From the NCBI GenBank assembly GCA_020137815.1, contig CM035356.1, positions 1,138,732 through 1,202,731 on the forward strand: a stretch of 64,000 bases of DNA, given 5' to 3'. The translations under genes were made by a program, and so were the position numbers. Below are positions 12,660-22,402 of this stretch, in pieces. A model generated the notes under the pieces. That model did no database searches. It worked only from the letters and a program-made list of their open reading frames with translations, and was not told where the DNA came from. The stretch is from Hormiphora californensis. Lineage: Eukaryota; Ctenophora; Tentaculata; Cydippida; Pleurobrachiidae. The stretch's first letter is position 1. Each line of letters starts with the position of its first letter.

Positions 12660-13316
12660 ATTTGCCCTAGATTCAGTGTAACACATATGCGCGCGCGCGC
12701 TGCGCGCGCGTAGGAGAGACGCTTTTTATAAACCATATTCACGCCAAACGAAAGGAGATAGGAACTTCTCGTTTTCACAGCTGGTAGATCTACTGAATGT
12801 GTGTGCATTAGTCGATGTGAGGTCCCTTTTCATCGCCAGGAACGTCCTACAGAACGTCTTAAAGTCGTCATTTTTCAGACTCTGACTAAATTCTTTGAGC
12901 TCATTTTACACCCTGAAGACGGATTCTAATCGAAATCGAAGGCTATATCACGGAAAGAGAATTGTCTAAACTTTCAGAAACTATATCGCGAATTTTCAAA
13001 ACTAGACGTATAAGGGTCTTAAAACGCGTCTAAAGTGTTATGACTGTTTAAAATAGATAAGACGATATGGGTTTTTTCGCCCTAGCGGACTCAAATCTCA
13101 TCTAATCGATCTCAAACTTGGTCAGTATCTTCATCTAGGTAATCTCGATGGTATTACGTTATCATTATGACGTCATAACGACTCGTCGTGACGTCATTTT
13201 ATGACGTCAAAATGACGTTCAAAAATGAAAATTTTGCAAATTCGCGATTCCATCCTCTCCTTACCTGTTCTATTACATCTAAATGGATAAAAAATCCCAA
13301 AATGATGCAAATTATA
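12660..13316. repeat. First copy of a diverged TGACGTCA-bearing repeat
   Basis: From about 12890 the order of blocks (ctgaagacg, then aactttcaga, then atat(c/a)gcgaattttcaaaa-like, then a tgacgtca cluster) recurs about 850 bp downstream at 13740-14160. Three exact TGACGTCA palindromes occur at 13168, 13189 and 13202. A gcgcgcgcgcgctgcgcgcgcg palindrome is at about 12690. No coding sequence seen. Confidence 0.6.
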
Positions 13317-13510
13317 CCAAAACTAATTGAAATTAGTAGGCCGGAAAGGTTTGCCCATGATTTGAGCTACCTTTGGCACCAGTACATTCCCTTTTGAAGA
13401 TAGAAGAAGCATAGGTTATACCCTGACTGTACCCCGTGAATGTTGCGGTGGCAAAGGTAGCTCAAATCATAGGGCAACCTTTCCGGCCTACTAATTTCAA
13501 TTAGTTTTGG
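13317..13510. mobile_element. MITE with hairpin termini, 194 bp
   Basis: Terminal inverted repeats of about 60 bp begin ccaaaactaattgaaatta and are flanked by TA. Each terminus contains an inner palindrome (actaatt-ga-aattagt), so each end can fold on itself as well as pair with the other. It is related to the element at 14175. Confidence 0.8.
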
Positions 13511-13683
13511 TATAATACATATATACATACATACATAGATGTATAGACGCTTTGTTACCTTCCGTTTGGTCCCAGTTTGAGACGAACCAGACATCGTACG
13601 ACCTTAAACCAAGCGGCATTCGACAGATAATTGTCTCGTGCATGTACCCATCTGGGTGGCGACTCTCCACCTTACCTATGACG

Positions 13684-13717
13684 CGCGCAATGACGTCACG
13701 AGTGACGTCATTGCGCG
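13684..13717. repeat. CRE-containing perfect hairpin
   Basis: Arms cgcgcaatgacgtcac and gtgacgtcattgcgcg are perfect inverted copies with a 2-base spacer. Each contains the palindrome TGACGTCA, the consensus CREB/ATF site. No adjacent gene start is visible, so promoter function is unproven. Confidence 0.75.
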
Positions 13718-13739
13718 AGACCGACTAACTTTTTTCAAA

Positions 13740-14174
13740 CGCCTCTAGCACACTGAAGACGTGTTCCGATTTCTGATTTGACGAAAAATCGTTACCGGCA
13801 AATCGTCTGAACTTTCAGATACAATATAGCGAATTTTTGTAGCTTATCATTTTGAGCCCTTAAATTGCGTCGGAAGTCAAAAATTTGACGAAAAATTCAG
13901 CAAATTGAACGTTTTTCGAACAAAAACTCCCTTTCCTGACCACTGTGGTCAATTAAACTTTACAAGCTCCTTTGGGGTATTGATTAAAAATATATCGTGA
14001 TGCAATTACGTCGTTACGACGTCACTAATTACGTCAAATGACGTCATTATGACGTCTAAAATACGATTTTCACAGAAATACGTCTCGTTTTCTCCATATA
14101 ACGCATCATTTCGACAATATTACATCATGAAATGATGTTCATGCTGCGATCAAAACCAAAAGGGACCTAATTAA
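13740..14174. repeat. Second copy of the diverged TGACGTCA repeat
   Basis: Blocks match those of 12890-13315 in order and spacing but with much divergence, ending in another acgtca cluster (exact TGACGTCA at 14039). As in the first copy, a hairpin-ended MITE follows directly, so the copies may be a tandem unit that includes the MITE. Confidence 0.55.
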
Positions 14175-14382
14175 GCCAAAAACTAATTGAAATTAGTTGG
14201 CGGGAAAGGTGACCCACTTACACCTTTGCCTGCTGCCGGGATCAGGGATATAAATAGAGGTGAATATAATGGAATAAGACAGTGAAAGAGAGTGATAGTG
14301 AGAGAGAGAGAGAGGAGAGAGAGAGAGAAGAGGAGAGGAGAGAAGAGAGAAGAGAGAGAGAGAGAGGAGAGAAGAGAGAGAG

Positions 14383-14416
<34 letters not shown>

Positions 14417-14596
14417 GCGAGGGACAGGGAGACAGGGAGGAGAGAGAGGCATAGAACGAACAGGAATAAGTTACCCTCGAAAAATAAGAGATTGAGATAC
14501 CGAGGGATAGAATGAGAGTTCGTGGTGATACCCGGCAGTAGCAAAAGGTGTAAGTGGGTCACCTTTCCCGCCAACTAATTTCAATTAGTTTTTGGC
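14175..14596. mobile_element. MITE with hairpin termini carrying a GA tract, 422 bp
   Basis: Inverted termini of about 65 bp begin gccaaaaactaattgaaatt and are flanked by TTAA on both sides. The core contains an (AG)n tract (14286-14420). Terminal palindrome and gcgggaaaggt block link it to the element at 13317. Confidence 0.8.
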
Positions 14597-14786
14597 TTAA
14601 TAATGATAAAAGTATTACATGCTAAAGAGACGGAGAATATAATTATTACACAGACAAGGACAGTAGGGCCACCTATTCCACAGAGGTGGTGGCGAAATGA
14701 TGTTAATTTTTGAGGTGACATGAATGTGGTAAAGCAGCACACATCATGGGCCACAACATGAAGGGGACAGAGAGAAAATTAGGAGG

Positions 14787-16449
14787 GATGGGGCCGGGAA
14801 TGAGAGACGGCCTGAAGGCTGAATTAGAGAAATGGGATGGATAAAGAATGGTTAGCTCGTAAGGAATATAAATATGGTTAGGAAGGCCAAATGTCCGATG
14901 AATGTGGCAGTGATGTAATGAAAGTCACTTAGTCACATACCCCACAATGAAACGTGTTCCCCCAGTCTGGTATCTCTAATTTAAAACCTGTAGCCTTGTT
15001 GGAACAACAGAATAGGACGAAACATGTCGTAAGAGTAGTGTGGTTGAGTCGTTGTGGTTTTAGAACCCAATGACAACTGACAAGATACCCTAATTCGATT
15101 TTTCATAATTTTTTTGTCGCAAAGCTGATCGGCACCGATGGAGTATGCATGATGATTGATATTTGATGGTATTATATCCCCGGACTAAATTCGATATCAG
15201 ATTAAGTTGGGGTTCTGAGAAGGATACAATTCTCTTTACTTCCACGACAACCTGTCCGGGATCACGGAATACTGATAAATACTGTTTCTGTAGTATTTCG
15301 GCCTTTTCCCAGGATCCTCTGCCAGAGTCCCATCTGCCCCATGTCTAAGAAAATTTAGGGTTGCACTGAGATGAAATTATCTTGTTTTGTTCAAATCTTT
15401 TTCATTTTTCGCCGGGCACGGTGAGACAAGTTCCACTGTTTTATAGTGAACCATAATAAATTTCAAGAGCCTCCAAGAGTGAACCAGCTCCAAGAGCACC
15501 CCATCCAGACGAGACCACACGCAAGGGATACTACGTGCAGAAGAGGTCGCACACGCAAATACAACGCCACGGAAATCTTCTGCGTGTGGTATCTTCTGGA
15601 TGGGGAGCTCTCTTGGATATGGTCTCTTCTGGATGTGGTTCGCTCTTGGATATGGTCTCTTTCGGATGTGGTTCGCTCTTGGAGGCTCTTGAACTTTATT
15701 ATTAAACAGGTATCTCTTCGACAGGATTGTCATTTGAGTTTCTCTGCTCCCCAGCACGACTTTCACAGGTCTTGCTGCTTGCAGATGAGCCATGAGGACT
15801 GCTTTCCACAGTCCCCGACGGATTTAATTTTCAGAGCCTCTTCAAGCTCACTAAAGAGATACTTTAATTGAGTTTCAAGCTCATTACTAGACACGGTTGA
15901 CATTGTCTTAAGTCTTTAACTCTTGCAAGCCATGGGTGATAATGTTACACGGTGTAACTTACACCCGCGGTTATCAGCAGCCACAATTAGTGTATGTGTA
16001 ATATTTAATTCCATTCAATAGTTACTTTTGATACCCCACACATTTACTCACATTAATTACAGATGCAAAAATTTCATCTTCTCTGTTCTCGAGTAACTGC
16101 CTCTGAATTTTCAGGAGCTCATCGTGGCTTGCGCAGCAGGCAGCTAACATCTCTTTTCCCGGCAAGAAAATATCTTGTTATCTTGTTGTCTTGTTATCGT
16201 CTTCGTGTACAAGTTACACAGGTGTCAGTTCCTCACAGAGCCTACCCCTCCCTGGAAACTATCCGTATCCAGTCCAAGATTGAATTGTTGTTTTGTTTAA
16301 TAATAATAATAATAATAATATAGAGTATTTATATCCCGCTATTATGCGTTAAATATGATAGTCCACTACCCGTTTATTCTTGAACTAAAAGACTAACTCC
16401 TAGACTAACTCCTAGAACACCGAGATTATCGTAAAGTTTTGGGTATCCG
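14787..16449. repeat. 1.66-kb tandem duplication, copy 1
   Basis: This segment recurs 1678 bp downstream with no difference that I could see. It contains an internal inverted repeat (about 15456-15490 against 15665-15700) with short tandem units (ggatgtggttcgctcttgga), a (taa)n tract at 16300-16320 and a possible small spliced frame on the minus strand. Confidence 0.9.
15763..16150 (-). CDS. Putative small two-exon coiled-coil protein (copy 1)
   Basis: Read on the minus strand, 16150-16052 opens with ATG and ends at a good donor (AAT|gtgagt). After a 145-base intron, 15906-15763 continues in frame to TGA, giving 80 residues. The protein is charged and looks helical (HDELLKIQRQLLE; NELETQLKYLFSELEEALK). 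No family is recognised. It could be an element-encoded protein or chance; the duplicate at 17441-17828 has the same sequence, so identity says nothing about selection. Confidence 0.25.
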
Positions 16450-16464
16450 GAGGGATGGGGCCGG

Positions 16465-18127
16465 GATGGGGCCGGGAATGAGAGACGGCCTGAAGGCTGA
16501 ATTAGAGAAATGGGATGGATAAAGAATGGTTAGCTCGTAAGGAATATAAATATGGTTAGGAAGGCCAAATGTCCGATGAATGTGGCAGTGATGTAATGAA
16601 AGTCACTTAGTCACATACCCCACAATGAAACGTGTTCCCCCAGTCTGGTATCTCTAATTTAAAACCTGTAGCCTTGTTGGAACAACAGAATAGGACGAAA
16701 CATGTCGTAAGAGTAGTGTGGTTGAGTCGTTGTGGTTTTAGAACCCAATGACAACTGACAAGATACCCTAATTCGATTTTTCATAATTTTTTTGTCGCAA
16801 AGCTGATCGGCACCGATGGAGTATGCATGATGATTGATATTTGATGGTATTATATCCCCGGACTAAATTCGATATCAGATTAAGTTGGGGTTCTGAGAAG
16901 GATACAATTCTCTTTACTTCCACGACAACCTGTCCGGGATCACGGAATACTGATAAATACTGTTTCTGTAGTATTTCGGCCTTTTCCCAGGATCCTCTGC
17001 CAGAGTCCCATCTGCCCCATGTCTAAGAAAATTTAGGGTTGCACTGAGATGAAATTATCTTGTTTTGTTCAAATCTTTTTCATTTTTCGCCGGGCACGGT
17101 GAGACAAGTTCCACTGTTTTATAGTGAACCATAATAAATTTCAAGAGCCTCCAAGAGTGAACCAGCTCCAAGAGCACCCCATCCAGACGAGACCACACGC
17201 AAGGGATACTACGTGCAGAAGAGGTCGCACACGCAAATACAACGCCACGGAAATCTTCTGCGTGTGGTATCTTCTGGATGGGGAGCTCTCTTGGATATGG
17301 TCTCTTCTGGATGTGGTTCGCTCTTGGATATGGTCTCTTTCGGATGTGGTTCGCTCTTGGAGGCTCTTGAACTTTATTATTAAACAGGTATCTCTTCGAC
17401 AGGATTGTCATTTGAGTTTCTCTGCTCCCCAGCACGACTTTCACAGGTCTTGCTGCTTGCAGATGAGCCATGAGGACTGCTTTCCACAGTCCCCGACGGA
17501 TTTAATTTTCAGAGCCTCTTCAAGCTCACTAAAGAGATACTTTAATTGAGTTTCAAGCTCATTACTAGACACGGTTGACATTGTCTTAAGTCTTTAACTC
17601 TTGCAAGCCATGGGTGATAATGTTACACGGTGTAACTTACACCCGCGGTTATCAGCAGCCACAATTAGTGTATGTGTAATATTTAATTCCATTCAATAGT
17701 TACTTTTGATACCCCACACATTTACTCACATTAATTACAGATGCAAAAATTTCATCTTCTCTGTTCTCGAGTAACTGCCTCTGAATTTTCAGGAGCTCAT
17801 CGTGGCTTGCGCAGCAGGCAGCTAACATCTCTTTTCCCGGCAAGAAAATATCTTGTTATCTTGTTGTCTTGTTATCGTCTTCGTGTACAAGTTACACAGG
17901 TGTCAGTTCCTCACAGAGCCTACCCCTCCCTGGAAACTATCCGTATCCAGTCCAAGATTGAATTGTTGTTTTGTTTAATAATAATAATAATAATAATATA
18001 GAGTATTTATATCCCGCTATTATGCGTTAAATATGATAGTCCACTACCCGTTTATTCTTGAACTAAAAGACTAACTCCTAGACTAACTCCTAGAACACCG
18101 AGATTATCGTAAAGTTTTGGGTATCCG
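16465..18127. repeat. 1.66-kb tandem duplication, copy 2
   Basis: Same sequence as 14787-16449. The junction holds a second partial copy of the word gatggggccgg, as expected from a microhomology-mediated duplication or an assembly join. It ends where gtatccg diverges into agtaccggtggg. Confidence 0.9.
17441..17828 (-). CDS. Putative small two-exon coiled-coil protein (copy 2)
   Basis: Exact repeat of the 15763-16150 reading: exon 17828-17730, intron, exon 17584-17441, 80 residues. It exists only through the tandem duplication. Confidence 0.2.
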
Positions 18128-19228
18128 AGTACCGGTGGGCGATCCGGGATCCTCGACATCCATTTCCCCAGAAGTACCTTGAACGACAGTAGGTTTTCCG
18201 CTAGGTTCACCTCACTGGGTAGTGTGTTCCATAGTCGAGTCGCTCTACAGATGAACGAGTTGTGGTACTTCGTTGCGACTGACTTTTGAGTGACTGTGGG
18301 ACAGGTTGGGATCTCCGCTTTTTTCCCGCAAGAAGCTAAACCTTAAAATTGTAAACCTTGTAATCAGGGGTGGAGCCTAGCTGTGCCCTGGCCCATGCTA
18401 CGCCGTACGCGAAAGAGGTCTGACTCAGCCCTCAGGGCTGTTTTTTAAATCTGACCTTTAAAAATTCTGCACTCGGGTCGATCTGATCCCAAGAAAATGC
18501 TGCGCGTTGCGCGTTTTTGTAACGCGCAAATCCAAAAACTGCGCCGCGCCCCCTAATTTCTCCTCTATCGGCGAAATAAAATTAAAATGTTAAAATCTGA
18601 GTGTTTTCAGTTTTGAACTTTTGAGGGCCAGCGCCCAGCGGGCAGTTGGAATGCGCTGCAGCCCCCTCATGCGCGCACCCCCGCAACGAGGGGACTGGAG
18701 GGAATGCCGCGCGCGCGTTTGGCCAGATCTGGCCAGAGTCGAAAATAACTTTGCGGTCGAAAAAACGGCGGTGCTTATAACTTTGGCCCCTGAAGTCCGT
18801 TTGACTTGATTCTTTCACCAGTTGTTAGATCTGACAATTATCTACCTTGCTGTTTTTGAGAGAAGTTAATTGGACTTGAGGAGGCTGAGCAATAACCGTT
18901 CAAAGATTGGTTGTTTTCAAAAAGTGACGTCACAGGTCCCTGCAGGGACACTTTTGTTTCAAATTTGAATTAAAATCTCGAATTTTTTATTTTACCGCAC
19001 TCGATTTTGCGGAGTTTGGTTCATATCTCCTGTTCCTGATAAAATAGAGACCTGAAACCGGTTGCATTTGAAAGCTGTTATCTTCCTCTTTCCAACGCTA
19101 CCAAAACGATTTCTGTACCTTATCTGGAACCGGAGATATGATTGATTATGTATTCCCCCCCAGCGCGGTATTCCCTCCAGGCCCCTTATATTATATTATA
19201 AGGGGCCTGCAACGTATGCCAAAGCGGG
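18128..19228. other. Repeat-rich intergenic DNA
   Basis: GC-rich stretch at 18470-18780 with ALU-free, unrecognised sequence. The palindrome ggccccttatattatattataaggggcc lies at about 19180-19208. No gene found. Confidence 0.45.
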
Positions 19229-19461
19229 CAGCGTGGGTGTTTCGTGAGTGCTGACAAACGGTTTTTTAGGGTTAGGGCTGAGGTTTGGGTTGGGACTTGA
19301 GGTTTCCTATCAGAGAAACTTTGAATTAGCTAAAACGATTGAGTGGTTTGGTGGTAAGAGCCATTTTAGTACAGGGTACTTTTTGGCAGCAACCATCTGT
19401 AGGCTTTCTGGCTTTAAACAGGCCTGTAAACAGTAAACACCCAGATCGTAACGGTGCCCTG
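19229..19461. mobile_element. Copy of a Mutator-like MITE family
   Basis: The block gggtgtttcgtgagtgctga to aaacacccagatcgtaacgg matches the better-preserved element at 53354-53600 in the same orientation. It contains gggttagggct-like words. The left terminus is partly deleted and I see no target duplication. Confidence 0.65.
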
Positions 19462-19806
19462 GCGTTAGGGCAAACGTTTAGATCTACTAGATCTAGGTGT
19501 TTTGAGTGTCAGCACTCTTGAAACTTGAAACTCATCACTTCAAAACTCAAACAAATATGTGGTAGATTTCAAGAATAATTCTAAGAATCGGGATCAAATG
19601 AATGCAACTAGTGGTCTGGTATCTGGATATCTGACAGCGTTAGGGGCGGTGAGCGGCTGGCAGGGTCGGGGGCGGTGCCCCAGCAGGGGGGGGGGGTGCG
19701 CTGTCACAGCCAGGTTTAGATTCGGAAAATTTTAACCTAGAATAGGCCAGACGGCAGTTTCCAAATGTAGTGTAACATGCACTTGGTCGCTCTGTTACAA
19801 ACTAAG

Positions 19807-20032
19807 GGACCAGTTACAGATTGAGACCCTGATATCAGGGCATGCGTTCCAGGGGATCAGCCCGCTGCTGACACTGTGCGTCACACAACTTTCCATTCAG
19901 TTTACATGGAAATCTGTGTCACGCAATCACAGATATGACGCCCAGCATGGTTCACACAGACCCCCCCCCATCTGATCTAAAACGAATGCCCGGGTATCAG
20001 CTGATATCAGGGTCCAAAACTGCAACTGGACC
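19807..20032. mobile_element. MITE with CCAGTTACAG termini
   Basis: The left end gaccagttacagattgagac and the inverted right end (tgatatcagggtccaaaact then gcaactgg) pair over about 29 bp with few mismatches. Related blocks recur inside a MIER intron at 23766-23846. Confidence 0.6.
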
Positions 20033-20314
20033 GTAAGTTTACAAGTTTACCAAAATATACCACGTTCTCAGCATGTAGCTTCTACGTACAATGATGTGAA
20101 TGATGCAGTTACCCAACTTCGTTTCCGTCGATTCATAAAACTCTATCCTATAACACAGAAAAACTGAAATTTATTTTGTTTCAAACCAAGTAGATTTATT
20201 TACTTAAATTCAATTTTAAACATTTTAGAATAATTCGCTTCACTCGGCAAAATAGGGTCACACCACTAACTACACTCCATGTAATTTACCACTCCCCCGT
20301 TCGGCCACTTCCAC

Positions 20315-21566
20315 CTAGCAGTTAAGCCACATTGCATTATCGTTGCCAGGGTTATAATCATCAGATGCCAACTTGTAGTAGCAGGTAGAGAGCTTCTGGT
20401 ATCGTCCTGGGCACCAGAAGTACGAGAGAACAAACTCCATCTCATTTTCCTCGATGAATCCATCTGACACCTTGGTACCGGCCTTGTCACTGATCTGGCC
20501 AGTCCTTCGGTAGCTAGGGGTACCTGTTGGTGTTTCCAATCATGTAGCACATGGATGACCGGGTGTAGGAGCTAGTAGTGTAGGGGGCAAATCCAGTCTT
20601 CTCCTCGCCTGTTCTGGTATTCCTCAGTGTCACTAGGACAGTTCCATAGTCGTTACCAGTCTCCAGTTCGCTGCCAGTGTAGTTCCCGGCCTCGTTATAA
20701 CCCAGAGTCAGGTTAGCCAGCTCCCAGGATTCTTCATTGGTACAGGATAGCCAGAGGGCATCGTCAGCATCACACTCCCCACTGGCCATGGCAGCAGAAC
20801 AATCCTCGAGATCTGTAGAGTTGGAGGGACAGTCGAGATCATCAGCAATCACAGAGATATCCCGGTCTCGCATTGTGTCACAACTTAGCTTGTTACTGCT
20901 ACCAACATATTTGGTGGCGTTGTAACCCACCAGATACTCGTATCCAGCCTCGTTACATAGGACCTCAGCAGTTTTCTGGTCAACTCCCTTTGCACAAACC
21001 AGACCACTGCTCTGGGTTCCGTTAAGTACGACAGTACCATTGGATGAGAGGACACCATTACCTTTCACCATTTGAACATCCATGTTGTCCAGTTCCACTC
21101 CCCGTGCTTCTGTTCTACACTTGAGCACCACTCCCTCACCCCAGCTGCAGTCGTGATATCCAACAGTGTTGTGAGTACAATCTTCCAGTTGCTGGGAGTC
21201 AGTAGGGCATCTTAGACTGTCCAAAGCAAAGGCTCCGTTGTATCTTTGGTACCAAACACTGCTGGAGATCCTATTGCCGTAAGAGTTCCAGTTGTTCCCC
21301 CAGTATTCCAGGCCGTGCTCGAATCCAGCTGCTCTGCAGAGAAAATCCGCTGTGATTTCATTCACATAATCGTCACATACCATCCCCGTCACTCTTCCAC
21401 TGGTTCCTTGGACAGACACAATCACAGTACCCCAGGAGTTCCCCCCGACCTCAGTTGAGTTGTCCACGGTACGGACCAGCTTGGCCCATCTGATGTAATC
21501 CGCGTGGACAGGACCACTTCCGATGAGAAGGAGTGCTGCAGCAGTAGTCAGTAGTTGAGTAAACAT
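20315..21566 (-). CDS. Secreted scavenger receptor cysteine-rich (SRCR) protein, frame broken once
   Basis: An intronless frame from ATG at 21566. Residues 1-22 form a signal peptide (MFTQLLTTAAALLLIGSG). Two full SRCR domains follow (about 25-152 with six cysteines and the W-G-x-V and C-R-x-x-G-F motifs, and about 157-275). A third, degenerate SRCR domain (from about 280) ends ...AMWLNC at a TAG. Several N-x-S/T sites are present and there is no membrane segment, so the product is probably extracellular. Near 20517 the frame shifts: one extra C in a CCCC run stops translation at about residue 350, while the next frame continues the third domain. Removing one C gives about 416 residues. A homopolymer sequencing error is the simplest cause. 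SRCR proteins are greatly expanded in sponges, acting in recognition or aggregation; the ligand here is unknown. Confidence 0.88.
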
Positions 21567-21606
21567 AGCGTCAATAGTTCTGGTGTTTTGAACTAACTTC
21601 GCCTGC

Positions 21607-21614
21607 CTTTTATA
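21607..21614 (-). promoter_or_regulatory. TATA box of the SRCR gene
   Basis: TATAAAAG on the minus strand, 41 bases upstream of the start codon. This leaves a very short 5' leader if transcription starts about 30 bases downstream. Confidence 0.7.
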
Positions 21615-21645
21615 ATTCTACCAGCCCATTATCACGCTCCTCCTT

Positions 21646-21786
21646 TGTTTGACGGCAATGGGAATTAGCTCTTTATACTTTTTCACTAGATAAAGGTCCT
21701 TTTATCCCGCTAGCTGCACTCTCAGACAAAGTTGTGTTTGCCTGCGTGAAAAGATATAATGAGCTAATTCTCACCGCCGTCAAACA
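21646..21786. promoter_or_regulatory. Inverted repeat upstream of the SRCR promoter
   Basis: Arms of 31 bp at 21646-21676 and 21756-21786 match at 27 positions in inverted orientation. Their shared cores are gagctaattc and gccgtcaaaca. It sits 30-170 bp upstream of the TATA box, where paired regulator sites would be expected. Confidence 0.5.
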
Positions 21787-22138
21787 AAAAAGCTAGAGCA
21801 CTAATAAAACAAAAGACGGTGAGCTATGATACCAACAGGCCCTATCTTTTTCATTTCGCTCTTCTATTTAGTGGTCATTGGTCAAGTTCAAAACACCCCC
21901 ACTATTGTACACAGTAAAGGAGTCTTGTTCGGACTATCTTGCGTGACGAAAAAAAGTACGTGATATTAATTTTGTACTCTTCATCCGGCATCCCGGGAAG
22001 GGTAATTTAGATTGAGCTACCATCATAACTAAGGTCATCACTTAGGTCAAACTGGTACTAAAAAGTATGTTTCATTAATTTAAATTGTTCAGTAATAATA
22101 ATAATAATCGTACTATTTTAGTAGTGAGGGCTAGAAAT

Positions 22139-22360
22139 ATGAGCGGCGAAATTGCAGCAAGTAGCCCTCCATCATCTTTGAAAAGAAGACTATCTGTTGA
22201 TACAATCCGAGAGGTAGTGACAGAAAAAGGTGAAAAGGAAAGAAAACTCTCTCTTAGCTCCCTTGATGAGGTATAATTATACAGTCGTATCATAGCATTA
22301 TATGTCAACTATACTAGCAAAACAAAGATTCACTTTCTACTTTCTCTTTATCACCAAGCC

Positions 22361-22402
<42 letters not shown>

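Noticed and set aside
13168-13219. TGACGTCA cluster as a promoter for a neighbouring gene
   Set aside because: No gene start was found within several kb, so I report it as a repeat property, not a promoter.
20506-20515. A 10-base GT-AG intron in the SRCR gene
   Set aside because: Far below any plausible spliceosomal intron; a one-base C-run indel explains the same frame change and recurs in neighbouring genes.
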